64,000 bases of DNA from Bradyrhizobium elkanii USDA 76 (GCF_023278185.1 NZ_CP066356.1:3030001-3094000); one strand, 5' to 3'. Positions 36,352-45,847 are shown, numbered from the stretch's first letter. Notes: generated by a model not told the origin, from the sequence alone. Translations and numbers: made by a program.

Positions 36352-37233
36352 ATGCAATCCTTCCTCGACATCTTCGACATCTACCTGCTGGAGGCCGTCA
36401 TCAACGGCATCCTGCTCGGCGGCGTGCTGGCGCTGCTCGCGCTCGGGCTCAACCTGATCTTCGGCGTCATCGACGTCACCTGGATCTGCTACGCCGAGCT
36501 TGTGATGATCGGCATGTACGGCATGTACTATCTCGTGCAGTACTACGGCCTGCCATACTGGGCCGCCGCGCCGCTGGTCATCCTGCTGGTGGCGCTGCTC
36601 GGCGGCGCGCTGCATTTCTTCGTGATCGCCCCGCTGCTGACCGCGCCGCCGATCAACCAGCTGCTCGCCACCGGCGGCGTGCTGTTCATCCTGCAGAGCT
36701 TTGCCACCGTCGCCTTCGGCATCGACTTCCGCAATCTCGGCATCCGCCTGCCGGTGCTTGCGCTCGGCGAGATGAATTTCAGCTACGCGCGATTGCTGTC
36801 GTTCGCCGCCGCGCTGCTCGGCATGATCGGCGTCTATCTGTTCCTGACCCGCACCTTCACCGGCACCGCGATCCGCGCCATCGCGCAGGACCGCCAGATC
36901 ATGCCGCTGATGGGTGTTGATCCCAAGCGCATCTATCTCGTCACCTCGGCGATCGGCGGCGGGCTCGCCGGCCTCGCCGCCTGCCTGCTGGTGCTGCAAT
37001 ATGACGTGCATCCGTTCGTCGGCCTGTCGTTTGGGCCGATCACCTTCCTGATCTGCGTGCTCGGCGGGCTCGGCAATTTCATCGGCGGCTTCATCGCCGC
37101 TTTCGTGTTCGCCGAGATCATCTCGCTCGGCGGCCTGTTCTCCGATCTGGAATGGGGTTACGTGCTGGCCTTTGCCTTCTTCATCGTCATGATGTTCATC
37201 CGGCCCGCGGGCCTCCTGGCGAGGCGCTCGTGA
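36352..37233 (+). CDS. Branched-chain amino-acid ABC permease (LivH-like)
   Basis: 293-residue inner-membrane permease with about eight helices; INGILLGGVLALLALGLNLIFGV and the loop RAIAQDRQIMPLMGVDPKRI near residue 180 mark the LivH family. The C-terminal helices hold GGLGNFIGGFIAAF. GGGGGCAGAGCCACC lies before the ATG. It overlaps livM by 4 nt (GTGA). Confidence 0.9.
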   Translation: MQSFLDIFDIYLLEAVINGILLGGVLALLALGLNLIFGVIDVTWICYAELVMIGMYGMYYLVQYYGLPYWAAAPLVILLVALLGGALHFFVIAPLLTAPPINQLLATGGVLFILQSFATVAFGIDFRNLGIRLPVLALGEMNFSYARLLSFAAALLGMIGVYLFLTRTFTGTAIRAIAQDRQIMPLMGVDPKRIYLVTSAIGGGLAGLAACLLVLQYDVHPFVGLSFGPITFLICVLGGLGNFIGGFIAAFVFAEIISLGGLFSDLEWGYVLAFAFFIVMMFIRPAGLLARRS

Positions 37234-38240
37234 ACAGGCAAGCCGCCGGCTGGATCATCGCGCTGCTCGCGCTCGTCGCGGTGCCTTTCGTGCATCGCGA
37301 TCCCTATCATCTGCACGTGCTGGTGCTGATCCTGATCTGGTCGTTCGCCTACACCTCATGGTCGATCATGGGGCGCTTCGGCCTCGTCTCGCTCGGCCAT
37401 GGCGGCTTCATGGGCATCGGCGCCTATGTCACCGCGCTGCTGTGGAACCATCTCGGCGTGTCGCCCTGGATCGGCATTCCACTCAGCATGGCGACCGCCG
37501 GCGTGCTCGCGCTGGTCGTCGCCTATCCCTGCTTTCGCTTCCGCATCACCGGGCATTATTTCGTGCTGGTGACCCTGGCGCTGTCGGGCATCGTGCTGCA
37601 GGTCATCACCGCGACCCGCGACTACACCGGCGGCTCGCTCGGCTACACCCCACAGCGCGCCCCCAGCGGCAAGGGGCTGCTCGCGCTGCAATTCGACGAC
37701 AAGACCACCTGGTATCTGATCGCGCTCGCGGTCTGGGTCTTGGGCCTCGTGATCTGGCGCGCGATCGATCGCAGCATGATCCGCCATGCCATGGAGGCGA
37801 TCTCGGAGGACGAGGATGCCGCCGCGGCGGCCGGCGTCAACGTCACCGCCGAGAAGCTCAAGATCACCCTGATCAGCGCGCTGATGACCGCGCTGTCGGG
37901 CGCGCTCTATTGCCAGTACCAGATGTTCATCTCGCCCGACACGGTGAGCGGCATCGCGGTCTCCCTGCAGATGGTGTTCGCGGCGATCGTTGGCGGCGTC
38001 TATGTTGCGCTGGGGCCGACGGTCGGCGCCGTCATCACCATCGTGCTGGCCGAGGTGCTGCGCATCTCTTTTGGCACCAAGGCGGTCGGCTGGGACAATC
38101 TGGTCTATGGCGTGCTGCTGGTGCTGTTCATCATCTTCCTGCCCAAGGGCATTCTTGGTAGCGTGATCGACCGGATCAAGTCGCCCCGCAAGCCGTCGAG
38201 AAGCCATGAGCAACAAACCGTCCCCATCGCTCGCCGATGA
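37230..38240 (+). CDS. Branched-chain amino-acid ABC permease (LivM-like)
   Basis: 336-residue permease with GTG start at 37230, GAGG upstream, overlapping livH by 4 nt. The conserved LivM segment GRFGLVSLGHGGFMGIGAYVTALLW follows the first helices; the loop RHAMEAISEDEDAAAAAGVNVTAEKLKI is the LivM coupling loop; PKGILGSVIDRIKS is the usual C-terminal end, with a 20-residue extension here. That extension overlaps the PPK2 start by 35 nt. Confidence 0.9.
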   Translation: MNRQAAGWIIALLALVAVPFVHRDPYHLHVLVLILIWSFAYTSWSIMGRFGLVSLGHGGFMGIGAYVTALLWNHLGVSPWIGIPLSMATAGVLALVVAYPCFRFRITGHYFVLVTLALSGIVLQVITATRDYTGGSLGYTPQRAPSGKGLLALQFDDKTTWYLIALAVWVLGLVIWRAIDRSMIRHAMEAISEDEDAAAAAGVNVTAEKLKITLISALMTALSGALYCQYQMFISPDTVSGIAVSLQMVFAAIVGGVYVALGPTVGAVITIVLAEVLRISFGTKAVGWDNLVYGVLLVLFIIFLPKGILGSVIDRIKSPRKPSRSHEQQTVPIARR

Positions 38241-39153
38241 ACTGAAGCCCTTCGTCGCGCCGTTCCGCTTCGACGGGTCGGGCGAACTTCACCTCAAATC
38301 GTATCCGACCGCCGAGAAGGGCGGCATCGACAAGGACGCCGGCGGCAGGATCATCGAGGCCAACCGCAGGCGGCTCAACGATTTCCAGGAGAAGCTCTAC
38401 GCCCAGGACCGCTGGTCGCTGCTGCTGATCTTCCAGGGCATGGATGCCGCCGGCAAGGATTCCGCGATCAAGAGCGTGTTCGAGGGCGTCAATCCGCAGG
38501 GCTGCGAGGTTTCCTCCTTCAAGCAGCCCTCGACCAGGGAGCTCGACCACGACTTCATGTGGCGCGCGATGATCGCGCTGCCGGAGCGCGGCCGCATCGG
38601 CATTTTCAACCGCTCCTATTACGAGGAGTGCCTGGTGGTGCGGGTGCATCCCGAGGTGCTCGACAAGCAGAAGATTCCGAAGCGCCTTGTCACCAAGGAC
38701 ATCTGGCGCGAGCGCTTCGAGGACATTGCGGCGATCGAGCGCTATCTGTCGCGCAACGGCACCGTGATCCTGAAATTCTTCCTCAACGTCTCCAAGGAGG
38801 AGCAGCGCCGGCGCTTCCTCGACCGGCTGGAGGAACCGGCCAAGAATTGGAAGTTCTCGATGGCCGACGTCGCCGAGCGCAAGCTGTGGGCCAAATATCA
38901 GGCCGCCTATCAGGACATGATCCATCACACCGCAACCAAAGAGGCGCCCTGGCACATTGTGCCCGCCGACCACAAATGGTTTGCCCGCGTCGTGATCGGC
39001 TCGACCATCGTCAACGCGCTCGACAAGCTCGATCTGAAATTCCCCGAGGTCGACAAGGCCGACTTGAGCGAATTCAAGCGCGTCCGCGCGGCGCTGGAGG
39101 CGGAAGGCGAGGGCGGGGCGGGCGAGAAGGCGAAGATGGTGGCGAAGAAGTAG
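38206..39153 (+). CDS. PPK2-family polyphosphate kinase
   Basis: 315-residue cytoplasmic kinase that moves phosphate between polyphosphate and nucleotides. Walker A is FQGMDAAGKDSAIK near residue 83, lid region GCEVSSFKQPSTRELDHDFMWR, and Walker B GRIGIFNRSYYEE near residue 135, all diagnostic of PPK2. It overlaps the end of livM by 35 nt in a different frame, so it is very likely translated from the importer mRNA. Whether it prefers AMP, ADP or GDP cannot be told. Confidence 0.92.
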   Translation: MSNKPSPSLADELKPFVAPFRFDGSGELHLKSYPTAEKGGIDKDAGGRIIEANRRRLNDFQEKLYAQDRWSLLLIFQGMDAAGKDSAIKSVFEGVNPQGCEVSSFKQPSTRELDHDFMWRAMIALPERGRIGIFNRSYYEECLVVRVHPEVLDKQKIPKRLVTKDIWRERFEDIAAIERYLSRNGTVILKFFLNVSKEEQRRRFLDRLEEPAKNWKFSMADVAERKLWAKYQAAYQDMIHHTATKEAPWHIVPADHKWFARVVIGSTIVNALDKLDLKFPEVDKADLSEFKRVRAALEAEGEGGAGEKAKMVAKK

Positions 39154-39405
39154 GTGCGAAGCAGTCGCGCCGCGTTCTTCTCTCGCTGGTGGTCAACTGC
39201 GTAAGGTGATCACACTGGTCAGGCTCCCTCCCCCCGCAAGGCCTCTTGCGGGCCCGCAAGGGGGGAACCCTTCCACGGTGCGCCCCTTACGGTGGCGGCT
39301 GCCCGTGGGTTAGGTCAACCCATCTGACCATCTTTACCCATTGCGGCGGCTTGCCATAATCGTCTAGAACGACGGCGCATAGCGCGTCCCGACAACCAAC
39401 CGTCA
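39154..39405. other. Non-coding stretch between ppk2 and the leuA leader
   Basis: No coding sequence is supported. A GC-rich segment at about 39225-39275 (CTCCCTCCCCCCGCAAGG..GCAAGGGGGGAA) pairs imperfectly and may terminate the importer transcript. Otherwise no recognisable feature. The part from 39406 is described as the leuA leader. Confidence 0.4.
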
Positions 39406-39564
39406 ATGGTTTTGTCCGAGGATTTCGGCGCTCAACAGGGTCTGGCAATGCTGATTCGCGGCCAAATTGATGGGATTTCGGGGGAGGTGGCCCAAGCTAC
39501 CGCCACGATCCCGGCTGCGGCGCCCACCCTGCTTATTGGCGGCCTGCTTCTTACCTGCCCCTGA
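39406..39564 (+). promoter_or_regulatory. Candidate leuA leader peptide
   Basis: A 52-codon frame ending TLLIGGLLLTCP-stop: five Leu and one Ile codons in the last twelve, which is the composition of a leucine attenuator leader. An internal ATG at 39448, after AGGG, gives a more typical 38-residue leader. Its stop (39562-39564) overlaps the first arm of the following hairpin, and leuA starts 110 nt later. I infer ribosome-mediated attenuation by leucine supply; no experiment or alignment supports it here. Confidence 0.5.
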
Positions 39565-39600
39565 GGGCCGGCTGGGCGTTTGCGCCTGGGCACTCAGGGG
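39558..39600 (+). terminator. Hairpin at the end of the leuA leader (candidate attenuator)
   Basis: CCCCTGAG (39558-39565) and CTCAGGGG (39593-39600) pair over 8 bp; within the loop GGCG-TTTG-CGCC (39575-39586) forms an inner stem. TTTGT follows, a weak T tract. The first arm lies over the leader stop codon, so a ribosome stalled on the Leu codons would interfere with it. Confidence 0.5.
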
Positions 39601-39673
39601 TTTGTACGAGATCACCGGACCCTGATAATCGCCCTGCATCATGACGGGCGCAAAGCTTAAAGGAATTTCTGAC

Positions 39674-41233
39674 ATGGCCACCGCGAACAAGTCCGAGAAG
39701 GACCGCGTTATCATTTTCGACACCACCTTGCGCGACGGCGAGCAGTGCCCCGGCGCCACCATGACCTTCGAGGAGAAGCTCGAGGTTGCCGAACTGCTGG
39801 ACGACATGGGCGTCGACGTCATCGAGGCCGGCTTTCCGATCACCTCGGAAGGCGATTTCCAGGCGGTCAGCGAGATCGCCCGCCGCTCCAAGAACGCGGT
39901 CATCGCGGGCCTGTCCCGCGCCCATCCGGCCGACATCGACCGCTGCGCCGAAGCCGTGAAGTTCGCCCGCCGCGGCCGCGTCCACACCGTGATCGCGACC
40001 TCGCCGCTGCATATGCGGGTGAAGTTGAACAAGACCCCCGAGGAGGTCATCGAGACCTCGGTCGCGATGGTCGCCCGCGCCCGCAACCAGATCGACGACG
40101 TCGAATGGTCGGCCGAGGACGGCACCCGCAGCGAGATGGACTATCTGTGCCGGATCGTCGAGGCGGTGATCAAGGCCGGTGTCACCACGGTGAACATCCC
40201 CGACACCGTCGGCTACACGGTGCCGGAGGAATACACCCACTTCATGCGGACGTTGATCGAGCGCGTGCCGAACTCCGACAAGGCGATCTTCTCGGTGCAC
40301 TGCCACAACGACCTCGGCATGGCGGTCGCGAACTCGCTGGCCGGCGTCGTCGGTGGCGCGCGGCAGGTCGAGTGCACCGTCAACGGCATCGGCGAGCGCG
40401 CCGGCAATGCCGCGCTGGAAGAGATCGTGATGGCGATCAATGTGCGGAACGACAAGTTTCCGTTCTGGAACAAGATCGACACCACGCAGCTCACCCGCGC
40501 CTCGAAGGTGGTGTCCGCGGCCACCTCGTTCCCGGTGCAGTACAACAAGGCGATCGTCGGCCGTAACGCGTTCGCGCATGAGAGCGGCATCCATCAGGAC
40601 GGCGTGCTGAAGGACGCCTCGACCTACGAGATCATGCGGCCCGAGATGGTCGGCCTGAAGCAGTCCTCGCTGGTGCTCGGCAAGCATTCCGGCCGCCACG
40701 CCTTCATCCACAAGCTGGAGGAGATGGGCTACAAGCTCGGCGCCAACCAGCTGGAGGATGCCTTTACGCGGATGAAGGCGCTGGCCGACCGCAAGAAGGA
40801 CATCTACGACGAGGACATCGAGGCGCTGGTCGACCAGGAGATGGCGGCCGCCCACGACCGCATCAAGCTGACCTCGCTGACCGTGATCGCCGGCACCCAT
40901 GGCCCGCAGCGCGCGACCATGAAGCTCGACGTCGACGGCCAGATCAAGATCGAGGAGGCCGAAGGCAACGGCCCGGTCGACGCCGTCTTCAACTGCATCA
41001 AGCGCCTGGTGCCGCACGAGGCCAAGCTGGAGCTGTACCAGGTGCACGCGGTGACCGAGGGCACCGACGCGCAGGCCGAGGTCTCGGTGCGTCTGGCCCA
41101 TGAAGGTCGCTCGATGACCGCCCGCGCCGCCGATCCGGACACGCTGGTGGCCTCCGCAAAGGCCTATCTCGGCGCGCTGAACAAGATCGTGATGAAGCGC
41201 CAGCGCGACGTGCCGGCCAAGGCCGCGGGCTGA
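39674..41233 (+). CDS. leuA: 2-isopropylmalate synthase
   Basis: 519-residue first enzyme of leucine synthesis, condensing acetyl-CoA with 2-oxoisovalerate. The catalytic barrel opens with IIFDTTLRDGEQCPG (residues about 13-27), HCHNDLG near residue 210 supplies metal-ligand His residues, and HESGIHQDGVLKD follows in the subdomain. The C-terminal regulatory domain (about 390-519) is present, so feedback by leucine is expected. AAAGGA is 9 nt before the ATG at 39674; a start at 39641 lacks one. Other leu genes are not adjacent. Confidence 0.96.
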   Translation: MATANKSEKDRVIIFDTTLRDGEQCPGATMTFEEKLEVAELLDDMGVDVIEAGFPITSEGDFQAVSEIARRSKNAVIAGLSRAHPADIDRCAEAVKFARRGRVHTVIATSPLHMRVKLNKTPEEVIETSVAMVARARNQIDDVEWSAEDGTRSEMDYLCRIVEAVIKAGVTTVNIPDTVGYTVPEEYTHFMRTLIERVPNSDKAIFSVHCHNDLGMAVANSLAGVVGGARQVECTVNGIGERAGNAALEEIVMAINVRNDKFPFWNKIDTTQLTRASKVVSAATSFPVQYNKAIVGRNAFAHESGIHQDGVLKDASTYEIMRPEMVGLKQSSLVLGKHSGRHAFIHKLEEMGYKLGANQLEDAFTRMKALADRKKDIYDEDIEALVDQEMAAAHDRIKLTSLTVIAGTHGPQRATMKLDVDGQIKIEEAEGNGPVDAVFNCIKRLVPHEAKLELYQVHAVTEGTDAQAEVSVRLAHEGRSMTARAADPDTLVASAKAYLGALNKIVMKRQRDVPAKAAG

Positions 41234-41258
41234 CGAGAGAGGTCGACCGACAAAGTTG

Positions 41259-41286
41259 AAACGCGGCGCCTCGGCGCCGCGTTTTT
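41259..41286 (+). terminator. Rho-independent terminator of leuA
   Basis: ACGCGGCGCC-TC-GGCGCCGCGT is a perfect 10-bp stem, extended by flanking A/T pairs and followed by TTTTT. It lies 26 nt after the leuA stop. Confidence 0.9.
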
Positions 41287-41519
41287 GTTTGAACGCCCAC
41301 ATTTAGACCCGTCTGAGGTGCGAGCGAAGCGAGCCTCGAAGGGCGACGGTGAGGAATTGCGCTCGTAATGACAGCTGCAGGTGACTGGTTGGGATAAAAA
41401 CCGCTCAACTCAATCATTCTTGGAATCATTTCCCAACAATCCGCTCCATCCCGCACTGCTTTGGAATCTTCCATGCCCTTCCCGGCGCTACGCTGCGGCC
41501 TTTCCCGGGGACGCCGTCC

Positions 41520-42512
41520 ATGCCGATCTCCTCCATCGTGACAGACCTTCCGCGCGCCGCCACGCCGGCGGAGACCGCGCTGACGCGCCGGGTCGACCTG
41601 ACAACGCTTCGCCTGTTCGTCGCGGTCTGCGACGAGCAGAACCTCACCCGCGCCGCGCAGCGCGAGGGGATCGCGGCGTCGGCGGTGTCGAAACGGATGA
41701 ACGATTTCGAGCTGGCGTTCGGTGTCACGCTGTTCAAGCGGCTCGCCAAGGGCATGGCGCTGACGCCGGCCGGCGAGGCGCTGCTGCATCACGCCCGGGT
41801 GACGCTGCTCAATGTCGAGAAGATCGCGGTCGAGCTGTCGGAATATTCGCAAGGCGTGCGCGGCCATGTCCGCATGCTCGCCAATCTCTCGGCGATCGTG
41901 CAATACCTGCCCGAGGATCTCTCCGCCTTCTTCGCCGCGCATGAATTGCTGCGTGTCGATCTGCAGGAGCGGCCGAGCGGGCAGGTGGTGCGCGGCATCG
42001 AGGAGGGCGCAGCCGAGATCGGCATCTGCTCGGCCGAGGCCGACAGCCGCGCGCTCGAGGCCTTCCATTATCGCTACGACAATCTGGTGGTGGTGATGCG
42101 CGCCGACCATCGGCTGGCCGGCCGCGAGACATTGCTGTTCACCGAGACACTCGATTTCGACCACATCGGCTTGCACACCGCGAGCTCGATCTATCTGCGC
42201 TCGCAATATGCGGCGACGCAAGCCGGCAAGGCGATGCGGCTGCGCATCAACGTGCCCGGCTTTGATGCGGTCTGCCGCATGGTGCAGGCCAATATGGGGC
42301 TCGGGCTGATCCCCGACCGCGCCTTCGAGGTGGTCGGCGCCGGCATGGGCCTTCGCGCGATCCCGCTGCGCGACGATTGGGGACGGCGCGAGCTGAAGAT
42401 CGTGACCCGCGACACCGCGCATCTATCGGCAACCAGCCGCCTGATGCTGGACTATCTGCGCGCGGCGGAGGCGGGAAATACAGCGCGGATAGGCGTGGCG
42501 CAGGCGCGCTGA
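41520..42512 (+). CDS. LysR-family transcriptional regulator
   Basis: 330 residues. After a 25-residue leader the LysR helix-turn-helix reads LTTLRLFVAVCDEQNLTRAAQREGIAASAVSKRMNDFE, followed by the periplasmic-binding-like effector domain with PDRAFEVVGAGMGLRAIP near residue 265. It stands alone. No divergent target is adjacent (leuA and its terminator lie upstream on the same strand), so the regulon is unclear; the formate dehydrogenase cluster downstream is one possibility. Confidence 0.88.
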   Translation: MPISSIVTDLPRAATPAETALTRRVDLTTLRLFVAVCDEQNLTRAAQREGIAASAVSKRMNDFELAFGVTLFKRLAKGMALTPAGEALLHHARVTLLNVEKIAVELSEYSQGVRGHVRMLANLSAIVQYLPEDLSAFFAAHELLRVDLQERPSGQVVRGIEEGAAEIGICSAEADSRALEAFHYRYDNLVVVMRADHRLAGRETLLFTETLDFDHIGLHTASSIYLRSQYAATQAGKAMRLRINVPGFDAVCRMVQANMGLGLIPDRAFEVVGAGMGLRAIPLRDDWGRRELKIVTRDTAHLSATSRLMLDYLRAAEAGNTARIGVAQAR

Positions 42513-42665
42513 GCCTGACCTTGCACGGGCCTCACTGTCTTGCTGCGGAATCTTCATGCAGCGAGGGACTCCCACTTCACCCTTCGCGGCTTATGTAGCG
42601 GATAACTGTTCACCGCAGCGAGGTTGCCGCCGCGCATCAATCGCGATCCGGCGGGCGGCGGACAT

Positions 42666-42771
42666 TAGAGCGTTTTCGAGCGAAGTGGACACCGGTTCGC
42701 GTGAAGAAAACGCGTCAAAGCAAGAATCTAGAGCTTCGGTTCCGATTCAATCAGAACCGAAAATGCTCTAG
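42666..42771. repeat. Palindromic intergenic repeat, TAGAGC type
   Basis: CGTTTTC (42671-42677) pairs with GAAAACG (42706-42712), and TTCGGTTC-GATT...AATC-GAACCGAA (42735-42761) forms a second long stem. The ends TAGAGC and GCTCTA are inverted. I recognise this as a common Bradyrhizobium repeat. Its last bases form the TAG stop of the leftward mobA gene. Confidence 0.75.
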
Positions 42772-43400
42772 CCGCCATCGAGCGCGGCGAGGCGGTCGGC
42801 TTCCGCGATGTCCTCGACGGTGTTGGCGTTGAAGAACGGATCGAGCGGCTCGGTCGGCCACTCGACCGTTGCGAGCGGATAGCGCGCGGTCCAGCGGTCG
42901 ATCTTGCGCACGTCCTCGACGACCAGCGCCTGGCGCAACTCGTTCCGCAAACGCACGCTCCAGAGGCCGATCACGGGATGCGTCTGCCCGCCGGATGAAG
43001 CGACCGCGAGCTCGGCATTCTCGGCCGCGCGTGCTTGCGCGAGGCGCGCGACGAGATCACGCGGCAGAAACGGACAATCGCCCGCGGCGCTGAGCACCCA
43101 TTGCGCATCCGGCCGGTTGGCGGCAACCCAGTCGAGCGCGGCCAGGATGCCGGCGAGGGGGCCGGGATAGTCGGCGACATCGTCGGCCACGACCGGAAGG
43201 CCGAACGCGGCGAAGCGCGCCGGGTCGCCATTGGCGTTGATGATCAGCGCACTGCATTGCGGGGCGAGACGGTCGATCACCCGCTGCAGGATGGTGCGGC
43301 CCGCGATCTTGCGCATCGGCTTGTCGCCGCCGCCCATGCGCCGCGCGAGGCCGCCGGCGAGCAGCACGCCCGGGACGGCAGTCCCCGGAATATCAGTCAT
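42768..43400 (-). CDS. mobA: Molybdenum cofactor guanylyltransferase
   Basis: 210-residue enzyme that attaches GMP to molybdopterin to give the bis-MGD cofactor needed by formate dehydrogenase. The nucleotide-binding signature [17 protein letters not shown] is at residues about 11-27, and [14 protein letters not shown] supplies the metal-binding Asp. The start at 43400 (MTDIPG) overlaps the fdhD stop by 8 nt. The stop codon lies in a palindromic repeat. Its location beside fdhD, moeA and fds genes fits the role. Confidence 0.92.
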   Translation of the reverse strand: MTDIPGTAVPGVLLAGGLARRMGGGDKPMRKIAGRTILQRVIDRLAPQCSALIINANGDPARFAAFGLPVVADDVADYPGPLAGILAALDWVAANRPDAQWVLSAAGDCPFLPRDLVARLAQARAAENAELAVASSGGQTHPVIGLWSVRLRNELRQALVVEDVRKIDRWTARYPLATVEWPTEPLDPFFNANTVEDIAEADRLAALDGG

Positions 43401-44301
43401 TGTCGGTCTCGCCCTTGCGCTTGTGACGCATCGATTCCTCTTCGACATAGTCGAGGTTCTGGTCGTAGACGATCCGCTCCTGGCCCGACAGCGCGATGAA
43501 GCGCTTGCCGCGGGCGCGCCCGACCAGCGTCAGGCCGACCTGCCGCGCCAGATCGACGCCCCATGCCGTGAATCCGGAGCGCGAGACCAGGATCGGGATC
43601 CCCATCCGCACCGTCTTGATCACCATCTCCGAGGTCAGCCGCCCGGTGGTGTAGAGGATCTTGTCGGCCGGATCGACATTGTGGCGATAGATCCAGCCCG
43701 CGATCTTGTCGACGGCGTTATGCCGGCCGACGTCCTCGGTGTAGCACACCGGCGTCGCCTCCTTGCACAGCACGCAGCCGTGAATGGCGCCGGCTTCCAG
43801 ATAGAGCGACGGCATCGTGTTGATGGTGTGCGTCATCCGGTAGAGCCACGAGGTCCGCAGTTCGGCCTTCGGCAGCGCGACCTTCTCGACGGCTTCGAGC
43901 AGGTCGCCGAACGCGGTGCCCTGGGCGCAGCCCGAGGTCTGCGTGCGCTTCTTCAGCTTCGCTTCGAAATTGGTGTGGTGCGCGGTGCGCACCACGACGA
44001 CCTCGAGATCGTCGTCATATTCGACCTCGGTGACGACGTCGTCGTATTTGAGCATGTTCTGGTTCAAGAGGTAGCCGAGCGCGAGGTATTCGGGGTAGTC
44101 GTTGATCGTCATCATCGTGACGATCTCCTGCGCGTTGAGGTACAGCGTCAGCGGCCGTTCGACCGGCACCTTGATCTCGGTCGGCGCGCCGGTCTGGTCG
44201 ACGCCGGCCACGCGCTCCGTCAGGCGCGGATCGTCCGGATCAGGAACAATGATGGGAGCGGTGGTTTTCTCGGTCACTGCGGGACGTCCGAATGGGTTCA
44301 C
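43393..44301 (-). CDS. fdhD: Formate dehydrogenase accessory sulfurtransferase
   Basis: 302-residue FdhD, which passes sulfur from a cysteine desulfurase to the molybdenum cofactor. Family motifs: [16 protein letters not shown] near residue 48 and [18 protein letters not shown] near residue 185. The usual CxxC region reads SGCAQG with a single Cys, while a CxxC occurs further on as [13 protein letters not shown]; the catalytic arrangement may differ from E. coli. It starts with GTG at 44301, with no strong ribosome site. It is transcribed with mobA and divergent from moeA. Confidence 0.9.
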   Translation of the reverse strand: MNPFGRPAVTEKTTAPIIVPDPDDPRLTERVAGVDQTGAPTEIKVPVERPLTLYLNAQEIVTMMTINDYPEYLALGYLLNQNMLKYDDVVTEVEYDDDLEVVVVRTAHHTNFEAKLKKRTQTSGCAQGTAFGDLLEAVEKVALPKAELRTSWLYRMTHTINTMPSLYLEAGAIHGCVLCKEATPVCYTEDVGRHNAVDKIAGWIYRHNVDPADKILYTTGRLTSEMVIKTVRMGIPILVSRSGFTAWGVDLARQVGLTLVGRARGKRFIALSGQERIVYDQNLDYVEEESMRHKRKGETDND

Positions 44302-44461
44302 ATGGCAACGGAGCTGGGGATATAAGCACGTTCGGAGACTGACTGGCGACTCTCCGCCGCGTCGCGGGAACTGCCATCGATCGGTCCGGCTTTAAGGATA
44401 ACGCGCAGTTCGCGATCTGGGTCGAACAAATCTTGTCGATGGCCGAGGACTGAGGAAGATC

Positions 44462-45715
44462 ATGGCGCAGCTTTCGGACGACTGCTTCGCGTTCGGCGGA
44501 CCGATGATGTCGGTCGACGAAGCCGTCGCGATCATCGCCGCGCGGGTCAAGCCCGTCGGCGAGACCGAAGCCGTTGCCCTGGTGGATGCGGACGGACGCA
44601 TCCTGGCCGGCGATATTGTCGCACCGCTTGCGCTGCCGCCGTTCAGGAATTCCGCCGTCGACGGCTACGCGGTATCCGGCGCGGACCTGCCGGCGAGCGG
44701 CGAGCGCGCATTCCGCGTTGCCGGGCGGGTGCAGGCGGGCGCGTCGGCGCAGCCGGCGCAGGCGGGCCAGGCGGTGCGGATCTTCACCGGCGCGCCGATG
44801 CCCGACGGCACCGACACCGTGTTCATGCAGGAAGACGTGCGGATCGACGATGCGGGAAACGTGATCCTGCCGTCCGGCCTGAAGGTCGGCGCCAATGTGC
44901 GCCCCAGCGGCGAGGACATTCCGCGCGGCCACGTCGCGCTGGCGTCGGGACGGCGGCTGCGCCCGCAGGATATCGCGGTCGCCGCGGCCTTCGGGCTCAC
45001 CACGCTCGATGTGGTGCGGCGGCTTCGCGTCGGGGTGTTCTCGACCGGCGACGAACTGGCCGCGCCCGGCAGCGCGCGCAGCGAAGCGCAACTGTTCGAT
45101 TCCAACCGCTTCATGTTGATGGCGATGTTGCGGCGGCTTGGTTGCGAGGTCGGCGATCTCGGCATCCTGCGCGACGAGCGGGCCGAGCTCGCCGCGGCGC
45201 TCAAGCAGGTCGCGCGGCGCTACGACCTGATCCTGACCACCGGCGGGGTCTCGACCGGCGAAGAGGACCACGTCAGGGCCGGCATCGAACAGGCGGGCTC
45301 GCTGGTGCTGTGGCGGATGGCGATCAAGCCCGGCCGCCCGGTAGCGATGGGAATCATCGACGGCACCCCGCTGATCGGCCTGCCCGGCAATCCGGTGGCG
45401 AGCTTCGTCACCTTCGTCCACGTCGTGCGGCCGACCGTGCTGGCGCTGTCGGGGGCTGTGCCGTCCCCCTTGCTGCCGATGCCGGTGCGGGCTGCCTTCA
45501 GCTACAAGAAGAAGAGCGGGCGGCGCGAATATGTCCGCGTCTCGCTGCGACGGACGGCGGACGGTGCGTTGGAGGCGACCAAGTTTCCCCGCGAAGGAGC
45601 TGGCCTGCTGTCGTCGCTGATCGAGACCGATGGACTGGTCGAACTCGGCGAGTCCGTCGTGCGGGTTGAACCTGGCGATGCCGTCGGCTTTCTCGGCTAC
45701 GCCGACCTGCTGTGA
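44462..45715 (+). CDS. moeA: Molybdopterin molybdenumtransferase
   Basis: 417-residue enzyme inserting molybdenum into molybdopterin. FRNSAVDGYAV near residue 62 and the C-terminal GLPGNPVASFVTF are MoeA signatures; TTGGVSTGEEDHVRAG carries the MPT-binding loop. GAGGAAGATC precedes the ATG. It lies in the gap between fdhD (divergent) and the formate dehydrogenase genes, 208 bp upstream of them, so it supplies cofactor to the enzyme encoded next. Confidence 0.92.
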   Translation: MAQLSDDCFAFGGPMMSVDEAVAIIAARVKPVGETEAVALVDADGRILAGDIVAPLALPPFRNSAVDGYAVSGADLPASGERAFRVAGRVQAGASAQPAQAGQAVRIFTGAPMPDGTDTVFMQEDVRIDDAGNVILPSGLKVGANVRPSGEDIPRGHVALASGRRLRPQDIAVAAAFGLTTLDVVRRLRVGVFSTGDELAAPGSARSEAQLFDSNRFMLMAMLRRLGCEVGDLGILRDERAELAAALKQVARRYDLILTTGGVSTGEEDHVRAGIEQAGSLVLWRMAIKPGRPVAMGIIDGTPLIGLPGNPVASFVTFVHVVRPTVLALSGAVPSPLLPMPVRAAFSYKKKSGRREYVRVSLRRTADGALEATKFPREGAGLLSSLIETDGLVELGESVVRVEPGDAVGFLGYADLL

Positions 45716-45847
45716 GAGCTGAAACGCGGTCGAGACCGCGCAGCGCGACGGGCGCGCGATAGCAAAATCAGATCGCCCAATAGGCAAACATAAACAACGG
45801 CCTACGCGGCAACCCGACGCTGCTAGAGGCGTTCTAAAACTGCTTGC

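Noticed and set aside
41389..41436. TTGGGA...TCCCAA inverted repeat upstream of the LysR gene
   Set aside because: Arms are only 6 bp and 36 bp apart; likely by chance, although a LysR site nearby cannot be excluded.
44343..44453. A 36-codon stretch ending FAIWVEQILSMAED before moeA
   Set aside because: The end looks protein-like but a TGA closes the frame at 44340 and no ATG, GTG or TTG starts it. It could be a remnant; not enough to call.
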